Assembly: GCA_028023455.1 (NCBI GenBank)
Contig: JAQFVV010012529.1
Coordinates: 2,110,001 to 2,174,000 of the forward strand
Length of the DNA stretch: 64,000 bases
Direction of reading: 5' to 3'
Origin: Epiperipatus broadwayi
Lineage: Eukaryota > Onychophora > Udeonychophora > Euonychophora > Peripatidae
Shown: one piece after another, positions 1 to 11,610 of the stretch
How the letters are laid out: each line of letters opens with the position of its first letter
Numbering within the stretch: position 1 is the first letter of the stretch
Made by a program: the position numbers and the translations under genes
The notes under the pieces: generated by a model
Told to the model about the DNA's origin: nothing
What the model saw: only the letters and a program-made list of their open reading frames with translations
Databases searched by the model: none

Positions 1-1433
1 CTGCAACTAGATTAGCTATATTTAGACCTGTTATTTTATCTAATATATTATATATGAGACTTGGACACCCTACCAATATAATATAAAGGAATGAAAAACA
101 TTTAAGGATTCTTCATACAATTCTAAAATTACTTAAACCATTTAATATGTCCTTCATTTTGCTAGATATATTACAGAGGCCATTATCATAAAATCACATT
201 TTTGTTGGATTGGAGATGTGAAATGAATGAACAATATTATAATTTTGTTTAAAAAAAATGGTTTATAATGAATTTGAGCATGATTTTTGCTGGAATGGCA
301 GATTTCATTCACATTATAAAGATTACATCAAGGTTATTCTCAAGAAGTATGATATTGATTGTTTTTATTAGGTAGATATTGACTGGGGATAGAATATATT
401 GGAGAACTACAATTAGACATGATGTTGAAGTTTTTGAGAAAGAAAAGTTTGCTGTAGAAGGTAAACAATAGTATTGCAAAATATCATATAAACAGAATAA
501 TAGAACTGCATGTTCTATGTGTGAATGTATTTGTGTTTTATGAATTGGTTTGTATAGTTATTATAAAATTGTTCTCTAATATATTATTATTTTTATGTTT
601 GTTTTTAATTTTTTCTCTTGAAGTAGCTACTGCTGATTTAAAAAAATTGTGTAATGAGGAAAATGATGTCTCCCAAAATTAAATGGAGAATCTATATTTA
701 TGTTTTTAGTATGATTATCTTTGTAGTTTTATTTCTATATATTCAGTAGTATTTCTTAAATATATTATTTATATTTGAGTGTGAGTTTTGTAAAAGTAGA
801 TAATTGTTTAAGTATTTATTAATTGTTTTCATTTTATATATTTCTTTTAAAATTTATACATATATTTAATTTTTTTATTACACATTTTGATTTCTGACTT
901 TATTTATATGACTTGAAATGACATTTTTTATGTGATTAATTTAGAACAAATTAATCTTTGATATGATTATATATATATTAGTTTGCAAACATGGTTTCTG
1001 CATATAAATTTATTATCATTAAATTATCTTCAAATTATTTATGTAATAAAACTATGATAAAATAATAAATACAAGAAACATCCTATAGGAATTAACTTTT
1101 ATATTTCAAATAGAATGCCAGTTTTATTCATAGGGAAGGCAAAAACAAATTAAGTTAGTAATGGAAGAATATTAATATTTATGAATCACATTAAAATTAT
1201 TAAGTATATATATATATATATATTGTACATTTGATGTAATATGTCAACTTTAGGTATTCATTTCTGTTTTAATTATATGTTTTAAACATGATTGCACTAA
1301 GATGAAAGACACATTGATAAAAATAAAAAAACAAACAAATTTTAATTCATTAAATTTAATCAAATAAAAATTTGCCTATATTTTACTTAAAAAAGAACAT
1401 GTAATTAAAATATAAAACAGCTAAACTGATATT

Positions 1434-1655
1434 GTAATAGTTCAAAAAATGTTAAAATATTTTAAACAACATAACAGGTTTAAATTTATAATAAAGAAAA
1501 TTTATTTAAAGCTGAGTGCTTCCAATACTGAGTAGTATCATAATCATAGCATTATGAAACTAAGTGAAAGCACTCAGCTTTAAATAAATTTTCTTTATTA
1601 CAAATTCAAACCTGTTAAGTTGTTAAAAATGTTTTCACATTTTTTGAACCATTAC
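1434..1655. repeat. long imperfect palindrome (MITE-like or retroelement-derived)
   Basis: The left arm (1,434-1,521) and right arm (1,568-1,655) are reverse complements over about 88 bp with few mismatches, separated by a 46-bp centre. The innermost part, around gctgagtgctt and aagcactcagc plus the adjacent T/A-rich 25 bp, is essentially exact. No clear target-site duplication was found. The arm tip resembles the 3' tail of the Penelope fragment near 52,480 (tgaaagcgctcag there, tgaaagcactcag here), so a Penelope-derived origin is possible. Confidence 0.8.
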
Positions 1656-4430
1656 ATTTATTGCTGAAAAACAGGATAGAAAAATTTATTTTAGAATTAA
1701 ACTGATATTGAAAATGAGTAATTCTGATATTTTATTTGTTGTTTTTTTCAAAATAGGATTAAACTTTATTGGTATAAAATGTTTTGCAAGGTAAGCATTG
1801 ATTTTTGTCCATAGCGTTTCCAAAAATTGATCAATCTGCGACAACTCAGAGCATTAGTTCATAAGATGATTAATTATTAAAACTAAACCTAGGTTACAAT
1901 TAGGAATCCTTTGTAAAGTTTAGAGTTCAAACATGAATAGCGTTTTAGGAAAACAATATTGAAAAATCCAATTTGCAGCAGATAATTTGAGGAATAGGAA
2001 AACACTTGAGATAATATAAAATATGGGCTAAGGCAATCTACTGTTCTGTCCCCCAGAATGGCCTCAAATATCCCCAGAAGAGAGAAATTCAGTATACTTT
2101 GGAAGATTTATGGAGAACTAGGAAAAAAACTAAGCTTTGAAATGTCTCTGCTGAAAACCATTCTAATCTATCATAAAGAGCCACATTAACAGCAAAGGGC
2201 CAACCCTATCAATAATCACATTAGAAATAATAGTAATAAATAAGGTGAATCACTTGTAACTAAAACGATTAGGCCAAACTGCAGCTTACTTTGCAATAAT
2301 ACATGGGTAAAATCATTTATAAGAATAATGCTAAAAACTGCTAAAAAATAATATTATTTTTTCCTTTCCTATGAATGAGAAAATCAACATTGGAAATGAT
2401 CCCCATAGCATCCTCATCCCAGCTCCATATTCAACAGAACTAGAATTTAAGCTTCCGGGGCCCCTCCCGACCACCAGACCCTCTCATTTACTCAGCAAAA
2501 CTGAGTGAAACAAAGAATTTTCATTAAAAGGCAAAATCATTGTATTAATCCTCTGAAATTTCAATGACTGCCATATAATTTGCATAGCATTTTTATAAAT
2601 GTTGAAATTATTCTTACTTGTGATAACGTGTTCAACACAACTCTTATATGAAAAGAGAACTAAGAAATTCCTCTTTTAAATAGAAATAGTTTTAGAGAAA
2701 ATTAATTCCCTAAACTAAGAAAAAAGGGAACTGAAATGGGGAGCCAGTAATAGAATTAACTGGAGTCCTTGGCTTCCTATAGTGGACTCACATTTTATTT
2801 GTTTAATATATTTTATATGCTACATTTATCTGTCTGCATATGATAATATTTTGGTATTAGCACTCTATAACTGGCTGCAGAAAGGAGTTTGCTGTGTTAC
2901 TTTATTCAAAATTGTTTATCTGTTTTTTTAATGTACATTTGTATAAATGAAATATTCTTGTATTTTTTAGCAATTGAATTAATATTTTAAATAATATGTA
3001 TAACATATTTGCAAACTATTGATTTTTTTTCAACAGTAAATTTCTTTTGTCTATACTTTTCTAAATATATAAAATAGTTTTCTTTTTTATTCATGCTTCT
3101 AGACTTATATAGAACAACTTAATATATACTATTGGATTCTTCTATCAAAAGTAGATTTTTTTTTATATAGAAAGTGATGTTGGTATACTTAATAGACTAT
3201 GGGTCAATACAAAGAGCACCATTGTGTAATTCTCTTAACAACAACTCAAACTTTTTGATTCTGCAAGCTTTTTTAATTAAAATGTCTTAGTATTTATAGT
3301 TACAAAACTAAGGGATATACAAATTAATAAACAGAAAGATTTAAGTTGTGTTTTTCTTTAATTAAAAAATACAGATTATATATAACTCATGTGATTGTTA
3401 TTTTTCAGCATTATTTTACATTCATTAAAACACCATTGTCTATATTTGTATCCCATATCTATCTCAAATTACAATTGAAAATGAATTCATTTTCTTCTGC
3501 ATATCACATAAATGATGATAGTTTGAGACATTTATTTAAATTTAATACAGGCAGAATTGGAGGGATCATTCATTAAGAGACAAAAGTAATTTTTTCCATA
3601 ATCTTTTAAATACAAAATATATTGAAATTAACTTTTATAATTACACACCCCTTTAAAAAAAACACCTTTGTTTATACAAAAATAGTTTTTTTTTTTTTGC
3701 TATATTAATAATTTATATTTTTGTTAGAATCAGAAATAAATTAAATAATCTATTCACATCAGAGAGACTCCTTTACTTAATTTTAAATTATTTATTTCAA
3801 AATATCAAGAATATCATTACACACCTAATTAATATGTAAGCAATTCTAGTCTTTTAATATATATATATATATGTATATTATAAGCAACTTTTGTTTGTGT
3901 GTATTTTTTTTTACACACTGTAAATACATGCACAGATTCTCTATCAAAATTACTCATCCACTGTGTTATAATCATAAGACACTTTTTCAATATATAAATA
4001 TATGAATAATAGTAGAATGTTTTATAATTATCTACAGAGAGTTTTCCATATTTTTAAATCTTGATTTACTTATTGTTTAAATATAATTAAGTTAACAAGC
4101 TGTCGGAAAATAATTTTAATGTTAGCTTCTATTGTGAAGAAATGATGGAAATGGTATCAATCAAGTGTTAATTTTGTTTTGCTACATTTCCAATTCTGAT
4201 TTTCTCATTAACTATGAAACTGATTTTCTCTTGGAAAATGTTATATGTATATATAATTAAGCCGTATATTAATTCATCCATTTATTAATAAATATTAGAT
4301 CACACAAATATATAAGATATATAAATATAACACATTGATTTAAATGAAATATACACAACATATACGACTTCTGTGTAAATAATGAAAAGTCAATATGATT
4401 TGTAAAAATTTCCTTAAGTCAAATTCAATC

Positions 4431-4640
4431 TTTTGTTTGACTTAAACCAGGAATAGAATCAAATTCTTTTTCTATAAATATCCACATAGCTCCCTATTCA
4501 AATTTCAACACTTCAAATTGTAGTCTATTTTAATCTATGGTTTGACTTACCCAGGAATAGAGCTTCTTTCTTGCTTCATAGATATCCATGTAGTTCACTG
4601 TTCAAATTTCAACAATTCATTTTATAGTATTCAGTTATTT
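4431..4640. repeat. two diverged tandem copies, period about 105 bp
   Basis: The string tttgactta followed by a match to ccaggaatag occurs at 4,436 and again at 4,541. Both copies continue with similar text (atatccac/atatccat, ttcaaatttcaaca). They are diverged, non-coding, and lie 260 bp upstream of exon A. Confidence 0.7.
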
Positions 4641-4904
4641 TTTATCAATCAAATATATAGGTCTTCTGAAGTGTTAATTAATTAATTTTTTCCATTAAAT
4701 TTATAAATAAATATATTAATCCTCAACATTCATCACAGTATTTTTTATTTAACTAAAATTATACATTTTTTACATTTCTCATTATAGGAAAACATAAAGA
4801 AAAACTTTACTTAGAAAGTTTGCAATAATTTATTTATATACATAGCAGTGTTTTTGTTATAATTTAAAAATAAAGAAATTATTGCAATATTTTTTTTATT
4901 TCAG

Positions 4905-5070
4905 AATAATGATGTTGATGCTATTCATCCAGGATATGGCTTTTTGTCTGAGCGTTCAGATTTTGCTCAAGCATGTGTTGATGCAGGTATCAGTTTTATT
5001 GGCCCTTCTCCAGAAGTTGTCTATAAAATGGGTGATAAAGTAGAGGCAAGATCTATGGCAATTAAAGCAG
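4905..5070 (+). CDS. PC: pyruvate carboxylase exon A (biotin carboxylase domain)
   Basis: Pyruvate carboxylase makes oxaloacetate from pyruvate and bicarbonate with ATP and biotin in the mitochondrial matrix, and feeds the TCA cycle and gluconeogenesis. This exon encodes [17 protein letters not shown] and continues to [19 protein letters not shown], aligning without gaps to about residues 109-163 of human PC within the biotin carboxylase half. The HPGYGFLSE and IGPSP blocks are family hallmarks. The acceptor is tttcag before 4,905 and the donor is gtactt at 5,071. The exon starts in phase 0 and ends after one base of a codon; joining to exon B gives Asp where vertebrate PC has Gly. No initiator is present, so upstream exons must lie outside the window. 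Confidence 0.97.
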
Positions 5071-6343
5071 GTACTTAAATTGATCTAAATAAAATGAAAT
5101 AATAAAAAAATTAAAATATTTTTTATATTTAATTAAAATTTTATAATCAAGCCATTTTTTGGTAGGAAAGAATGTCATATCTATTTTAGCACTTATATCT
5201 GTCAAATGAAAAAAGAATTATTCTAAAGTGTACTTATTTTAGAGAATAATCTTATTCTTTTAATTCATTTATAGAAAATTAGTGTTAATATATTTTTATG
5301 TTTTATGAGACTATTTTTTTTTTTTGTCCATATATCGATTTTAAATTTTCTTTACAATATTGTTTTTTTCTGACTACAATTTTTGATGCTCCTATAAGTA
5401 GCAGGGAGTTTACTTGAATTTGGATGATGTAAAGATGACACCATGTATAAGAATCAATGACATAATTAATTTTTAAAAAATAAATTGTACATATTTCTTT
5501 ATACAAAAAAATAACTGCAAATAATTTACACCCATATTTATGACTGTAAAAAGAAACAGATCATTTTCCTATATTTTCAAAATGAAGAATTGACATGTAT
5601 ACCGATTTTATGATATTACTGAATTTTTAATTTTAATGTTTTAAAGTAGCATTTTAAAAGTATTTATTGGGTGGGGTAAGAACTGAAGCACATCTCGTTT
5701 GTGACATGATACTGAAACATCAATGTGTTTATTGCATTTATTTTCAGATAAAAAGTATAAAATATATATTTGATAAAATATAAACAATTGAATGTAGACA
5801 TTAAGACTTATTTATCACATTCTTAAATAATATTAGAAACATTTCCATACATGAAATTATTCATATTTTCCAATTTCATTATTATTGTCATTCAATACGT
5901 TTATTACTGTCATGTTTTTTTATTGGTTTCTTGTATGATAATTAGTTTGTTATGAATTGCTTTTTGTATTGCTACTTCTTTCTACAAATTATATTCAGTA
6001 CAAAATAAAAAAACGAGCATTATTTATTTTGCATTTAATCCCATATTTACAATTAATTTTTATGAATTGCTGTTTTTTTTTCTACTTTCATTCAACACAC
6101 TTATTTTCATTAATTATTTTATATGAATTATTTTTTGTATTGCTTTTGTTTACTAAATATATTTCTTATTGTAAATTATTTTCAGTGCATTTAATTTTTT
6201 GTTAATAAATACATAATTTATTTCTTAAAGATTATTTTTTTCATTGGTGTCTTATATTAATTATATTTTCTAAACTTTTTATTTATTTTTAAAATTAGGC
6301 TGGATTAAATTTTTTTAAAATAGATAGATATTTTCAAAAAAAT

Positions 6344-6640
6344 TTAAAGGAAATGCTTTTGTTCATATAAATGCACTAAAAAGTAAAAAATATTTTTTAT
6401 TTTTATTATCACATATATAAAAGCATGGGGCAAAGAATTATTTAAATAAACTTGCAAATAATGATACTTTCTTGTATTAATATCATCTTTTTTAATCTGA
6501 TAGATTGGCACTCATACAAGAAAATGGACATTTTGAAGTTTATTTAAATGATTCTTCACACTAAACTTTTATTTGTGAAAGCTGAAGAAATTTATTTTCT
6601 ACTTATTAATGCATTTATTTGAATAAAAGCATTTCTTTTA
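6344..6640. repeat. imperfect palindrome about 300 bp
   Basis: The outer arms match around ggaaatgcttttgttcatat (from 6,349) and the reverse complement of ttgaataaaagcatttcttt (6,619-6,638). Inner arms match around 6,434-6,474 (gaattatttaaataaactt) and 6,513-6,553. The whole can fold as a nested hairpin. It could be a decayed MITE; its ends are not sharply defined. Confidence 0.55.
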
Positions 6641-6937
6641 AAAAAAAATTATATTTTTTTGTTTGTTTTCATTTTCTTTATTTTGCAAATAATCAAGGAA
6701 ACTGTTACTTATTATTAAGCCATCTAATTATAACTATATTTGCAGTATTTCTGATTTATATTGTTTTGACATAATTCTTATACAATTAAATTGATTCTTA
6801 TATTTTTATATGTATAAGTTTAACATAGTTTGCCATTCCATATCATAAGATTTTGAGATTTTTTTTTCTGTTTTTGCTTCACTACCATATTTTTCATTAT
6901 ATACAATTCAAAATCTTAAAAAAAATCCATTCCTTCA

Positions 6938-7173
6938 CATACTTGAATTCAGTGCTTTTTTGATTCATTTTTTTGCAGTTTTGATTGATCTACAATCTTT
7001 TATTGTAGAAATTTCAATTTGTTTATTATATGATGTCCTATGAATTGTTTTTTATAAAGAAAAGTTTAAAAATGGAAGAGTTAATTAACCAGCATAAAGA
7101 TTAGCTTTGATTAAAATTATAGATGAGCTGAAACTAAATAAAAATAATGGAAAGTATTGAATTCAAGTATGTA
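6938..7173. repeat. inverted repeat pair, 21-bp arms
   Basis: The arm acatacttgaattcagtgct near 6,938-6,958 is mirrored by agtattgaattcaagtatgt near 7,153-7,173, about 195 bp away. It lies next to the 6.3-6.6 kb palindrome and may belong to the same or a nested element. It is too short and AT-rich for a firm call. Confidence 0.45.
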
Positions 7174-9135
7174 AAATATTGAATTTTTTTAAATTTTGAA
7201 TTCATATTGAAACAATACAAAATATTAGATTTTAACAAATAATATCATATTCTGTTATTTAATAATTTTAAAGAATGAAGAATTTATTATATCTTCTTCA
7301 GTAATCCCTGGTAAGATAATTTATGATTACAATTGTTTAATTAAAACTCATAAGTTGTTTTGAACTTATTATATACATATAATTATTATTATTGTTTATC
7401 ATTTTTGAATGAGGAACTCCACATTGTATTTTGAAGGCAGACAGAAACTTTTTTATTCAAATATATGCTAATAATTTATATAAATAGAATAATAATAAAA
7501 ATATAATGTAATTGCAGCAAATTTTTTTTAGAGCTTTTATTTTCTTAAGTTGTAAGAATATGCATCGTGTTTTAAATCTTTATTTGTCTATGCATGTATA
7601 TATTATTTAAAGTATGGATAAATATATATGTACAGATTTAGAAAAATGAATATTATAGTATACTCCAGAAACAGAAATAAATAATAATGATATGCAAAAA
7701 ATAAAATTAGTTTACTGCAATAAACAACAGACTAATTTGCATATTAATAAAAGTCTGCAGAAGAATAAAATCAGTGCAGTAGTGAAAAAGAAGTGCAGTA
7801 AAATGGTATACTAAGTACTGAGTTTAAATTATGTTTTGTGATCAGCTCAGTCATCCTGGAAATATAGTAAAAAAGAGCTCTAGTCACGAATACTTTGAGT
7901 ATCTGGGAATTATGTATGTGAGCAATAGTGTGCTTACAAAATTGTAGAGTTAAATATATATATATATTGAAACAGACATGTTGTTTCACGTAGCTGATGC
8001 TGTTCAGTGAATGAAATTTAAAAATAAAGAAGTAATTGACAGTGAATTGAATTCCATTTTCAACTGCGTTATAAAAACCAAATGTATAAATTCGAATTCT
8101 CTAAAAAAAATTAGAAATTAAAAGACACAGTCAATCAACAAATTTTTATTATTAAAAATTTTCAGTTTTCAAGTTAAAATGTTACAGATGTATATTTTTT
8201 TTGTTAGAGCTGTATGATTACAAATTATAAAAAAAAACATGATAAAAGATAGTGTCACTTTCTTGCCTTGGGCAAGTAAATATGTTTTTGAAAAACATGA
8301 TAGTCAGGAGGGTTAGATATGGTCAGATATTGATAAGAAAAGTGTAGGAAGCAAGAAAGTATAAATAATAGAATCAGGCAGTTCGCAGTTATTATTATAA
8401 TTATCATTAGAGTAATTATTATTGAGCTGATTGTGTTCACTGCTACACAGCTAGTCACAGCCTAGAAGTCCAGAATAATCAAGTTGGAAGTCACAGTAAT
8501 CATCATCAGAGAAGAAACCCATAGCTACTGGATAACTGAAAGATGAAGAAGCAGATTATTAACTTGTAAAATACAAAAATGAGTGGCTAGAAAGAAATAG
8601 CTTACTCTCTCTCTTCCAACCATGATCATGAAGCAACCATCAAGATAAAACAGAGAACATGCCTAAGTGAACACCGAAAGGATATGCCATTTAGCTCTAA
8701 GAAAAACCCCTTCTTAATATGAAGATTTATTAATGGAGAACCACTAACAGATAAATGTCAAGGTAAGAAAATTTTAGATACATTTGTAATATTTAAAGAT
8801 ATTTTCTGAAAATGTATTTATTTAAATGATTAATTTATAAAATGGAGCATACTGGAATAATTTCTGATGGAATAATATAATTGCCATTGAAAAGATAAAA
8901 TGAAAACACAATAATGATTTTATGGACATCCACCGATTTTTATAAACTTAAGAATATTGATTTGAAAATAAGTTCTGTAATGAAAAATATAATAAAATGT
9001 GTCTATATACATGGAATTATTGATTATAAAAACATCATTTATTGTTTTTCCAAATGCTTCTATATAAGATGTGAATTAAATTAAAGATGTGTTTATATAT
9101 GTGAATGCAGAAATTATAATACAAGAATTAATATT

Positions 9136-9821
9136 TTATATACGTGATTCCAAATTCGCATCTACACAATACATGTCTATGCTTTTATATATATGAATTA
9201 AGCCTGCATATATACAATATGCTTCTATATAAATGAATTAAACCTGAATCTATACAATACATATCTATGCTTTTATATAAATGAATTAAACCTGCATCTA
9301 TACAATACGTGTCTATGCTTCTATATAAATGAATTAAACCTGCATCTATACAATATGTGTCTATGCTTCTATATAAATGAATTAAACCTGCATATATATA
9401 ATACGTGTCTATGCTTCTATATAAATGAATTAAATCTTTATCTATATAATATGTGTCTATGCTTCTATATAAATGAATTAAACCTGCATCTATACAATGT
9501 GTGTCTATACTTATATATAAATGAATTAATTCTGCATTTATACAATATGTCTATACTCCTATATAAATGACTTAAATCTGCATCTACATAATACGTGAAT
9601 AAAATTAAATATATTTTTATTCACATGAAATAAAATGCTTCTATCTACATGAATTAAATATACTTCTATTCACATGAAATAAAATGCTTCTATCTACATG
9701 AATCAAATATACTTTTATCTACATCGATTAAATATAGCTCTATTTATATGAATGAGATTTACTTCTATTTACATGAAGTAAAATGCATATAACTACATGG
9801 ATTAAACATACTTTTATACCG
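9136..9821. repeat. 48-bp minisatellite decaying into a shorter repeat
   Basis: About nine tandem units of roughly 48 bp (core cttctatataaatgaatta, then cctgcatctatacaata) run to about 9,592. Some units differ by only a few substitutions. From 9,600 to 9,821 the array continues as shorter, more diverged units built on cttctatctacatgaatta. The unit length is a multiple of three, so one frame stays open for 71 codons with a 16-residue period; I treat that as an artefact of the array and not as a gene. Confidence 0.9.
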
Positions 9822-10944
9822 GGATTGAATCAACATCTACCTACCTCAAAAAGAAGTCAAACTAGCCTAGGAATGCATTTCCATATGAATTAATAGACAT
9901 GTCCATGACCAGTAATGCTATATATGCAGATATGGTAGGATATACACTCAAAGAGAACTATTTCCATTTATGAACTATAAAGGAATGTACCTGTGATATA
10001 CACACATATAAATATATGTCCCTATTAAATGAACACTAGTAATCAAGCAATCCAAATATTGTTGTTTAAATAAATCATTATGTAAAATAATACATATTGT
10101 CAGTTTACTTTCTTATCATCCCCTTTCTAATGTACTTGTTCACAGGAACCTCATGTTTCCTGAGCTATGTCCGGCATAACCAGATCTAGGTGAGTAAAGT
10201 TGTAGTAATCTGGGACTCTAATAGCGCTGTCTGGGAATCCAAACAGATAAATTTCTAGTTCCAGTCTCTTTAATGGTACACCCTCTGATGAGCAGGAAAT
10301 ATTGTAAGGGGGGGGGGATGTCAGCATTGAATAATGCCAATCGATATCTCCTTCCTGCAATATGCCCATCAGGAAATAAATTGACCAAAATAGGGTAAGG
10401 AAGATATAGTCTGGTTACAATATATTAATTCTCTATAGAGATATAAATTGTTAAGTAATCTAAATGATCATATTATCAACTAACAAATAGCCAATTGAAT
10501 TACTAATCTTTTACTAAATATTATTGTATTCAGAGTAAAATAAACTCTTGAATTTATTATTAAACTTTGTGGGTTTTTTTTAAAAATAAACCATTAAAAT
10601 TATTTATGTGCTAATTGACTGGTTGTCCCTGGATATATTATAGTTACAATATATACATCTGTGAGATTTTCAGAGAGAAATCAAAGTCAATCAACCTTTT
10701 ATTCATTGTTTACAGTTTAGTACTTTTTTTAATTCTTAATGTCAAGACTACCAATGGATCATTATCATTGATATATTTATTTATTTTTTTTAGATCATCT
10801 TTATGCTAATAATAAAAAGAATATATATATATTTAAAAAATTAGATTTCTCTCAAGAATAACTGTTACAATAAATGTTATATAATATTCTAAATATCACA
10901 CATTTGCATAAACTCTTCTACTTCACAGCAAATTATGATCATTT

Positions 10945-11336
10945 ATTAACAAAGCAAAACTCTCCATACAGTATTGCCACCCTGTGCCAACCAGAGTAAT
11001 CAATGAATGCCAGAAGGCTTGTGCATAAAATCCCTATCTAATGCCTACTCATCCAATATCCCCAGACTAGTTTCTGGCTTGTGGCCATCGTCAGTGAGGA
11101 GCTTTGGATCTACACTGCATCTAGATCTTAGGATCTAATGCAACCCACCAGCACCCATCTTTTATCTCTACTTAACTACAAAACTATGAGAATGAAATTG
11201 AAAACACAAAAATATTTTCAATCTAAGCTCAATAGTTTATATAGTCATATGGGTCTGAACTCAGTTCAGCGCCCATACATTTTGGTGTCTTTGACTCTTT
11301 TGTAACCATAGCCACTACTATCCTATTAGGCAGGAT
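10945..11336 (-). mobile_element. Penelope-like pLTR copy with hammerhead motif, minus strand
   Basis: This about 390-bp block, read on the minus strand, is homologous to 53,190-53,590 (+) and to 11,340-11,610 (+). It holds a hammerhead ribozyme core (see 11,049-11,112). Penelope-like elements are known to carry minimal hammerheads in their flanking repeats (pLTRs), and this is the basis for the family call. It joins the following plus-strand copy head to head near 11,336-11,340. Confidence 0.8.
11049..11112 (-). ncRNA. hammerhead ribozyme, minimal type I (copy 1)
   Basis: On the minus strand the core reads CUGACGA (11,094-11,088), a 4-bp stem II UGGC/GCCA closed by CACAA, then GAAAC (GAAA at 11,074-11,071), a two-base-pair stem III and GUC. 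Cleavage would follow the base paired to 11,065. Inner stem I pairs UCCUCA (11,100-11,095) with UGGGGA (11,064-11,059), and an outer AUCCAA-type helix follows. All core positions needed for catalysis are present. The very short stem III is typical of Penelope hammerheads, which are thought to work as dimers. Confidence 0.82.
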
Positions 11337-11339
11337 TGG

Positions 11340-11610
11340 AAATATTTGTGTTTTCAATTTCATCCTCATAGTTTTTTAAGTAGAGATAAAAGATGGGTGC
11401 TGGAGGGTTGCATTAGATCCTAAGATCTAGGTGCAGTGCTCTCAGATCCAAAGCTCCTCACTGACGATGGCCACAAGCCAGAAACTAGTCTGGGGATATT
11501 AGATGAGTAGGCAGTAGATAGGGATTTTATGCACAAGCCTTCTGGCATTCTTTGATTACTCTGGTTGGCACAGGGTGGCAATACTGTATGGAGAGTTTTG
11601 CTTTGTTTAT
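11340..11610 (+). mobile_element. Penelope-like pLTR copy, 5'-truncated, plus strand
   Basis: This block repeats the left neighbour in opposite orientation, from the aaatatttgtg region to the ggcaatactgtatggagag end. It lacks the first part of the pLTR seen at 53,190. It carries the second hammerhead (11,441-11,506). The two copies make an inverted structure of about 665 bp. Confidence 0.8.
11441..11506 (+). ncRNA. hammerhead ribozyme, minimal type I (copy 2)
   Basis: CUGACGA sits at 11,461-11,467. Stem II is UGGC (11,468-11,471) with GCCA (11,477-11,480) around the loop CACAA. GAAA is at 11,481-11,484, the two-pair stem III uses AC/GU around UA, and the predicted cleavage site follows C11,490 in GUC. 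Inner stem I pairs UCCUCA (11,455-11,460) with UGGGGA (11,491-11,496); the outer stem (from AUCCAA at 11,446) has one mismatch. The fold was worked out by hand. Confidence 0.85.

Larger units (their letters stand above)
1..4904. other. intron sequence upstream of the first visible PC exon
   Basis: This AT-rich stretch precedes exon A and has no coding signal I can support. It contains a long palindrome (1,434-1,655), a locally GC-richer patch near 2,450-2,480 and two diverged tandem copies of about 105 bp near 4,431-4,640. The stretch 2,030-2,520 has more balanced composition than its surroundings and may be an old unrecognised transposon. The acceptor at its right end is a pyrimidine-rich run followed by tttcag. 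Confidence 0.7.

Noticed and set aside
5303-5506. Small AT-rich ORFs in introns (also 5,957-6,205, 7,771-7,989, 16,159-16,398 and others)
   Set aside because: Composition is driven by poly(A)/poly(T) tracts; no motif and no splice or start context.
9355-9570. 71-codon ORF with a 16-residue repeat
   Set aside because: It is produced by the 48-bp minisatellite; the array has no start context and decays on both sides.
10151-10369. 72-codon minus-strand ORF in a GC-richer patch
   Set aside because: It contains a G9 run and no recognised domain; possibly an old insertion, but not supportable as a gene.
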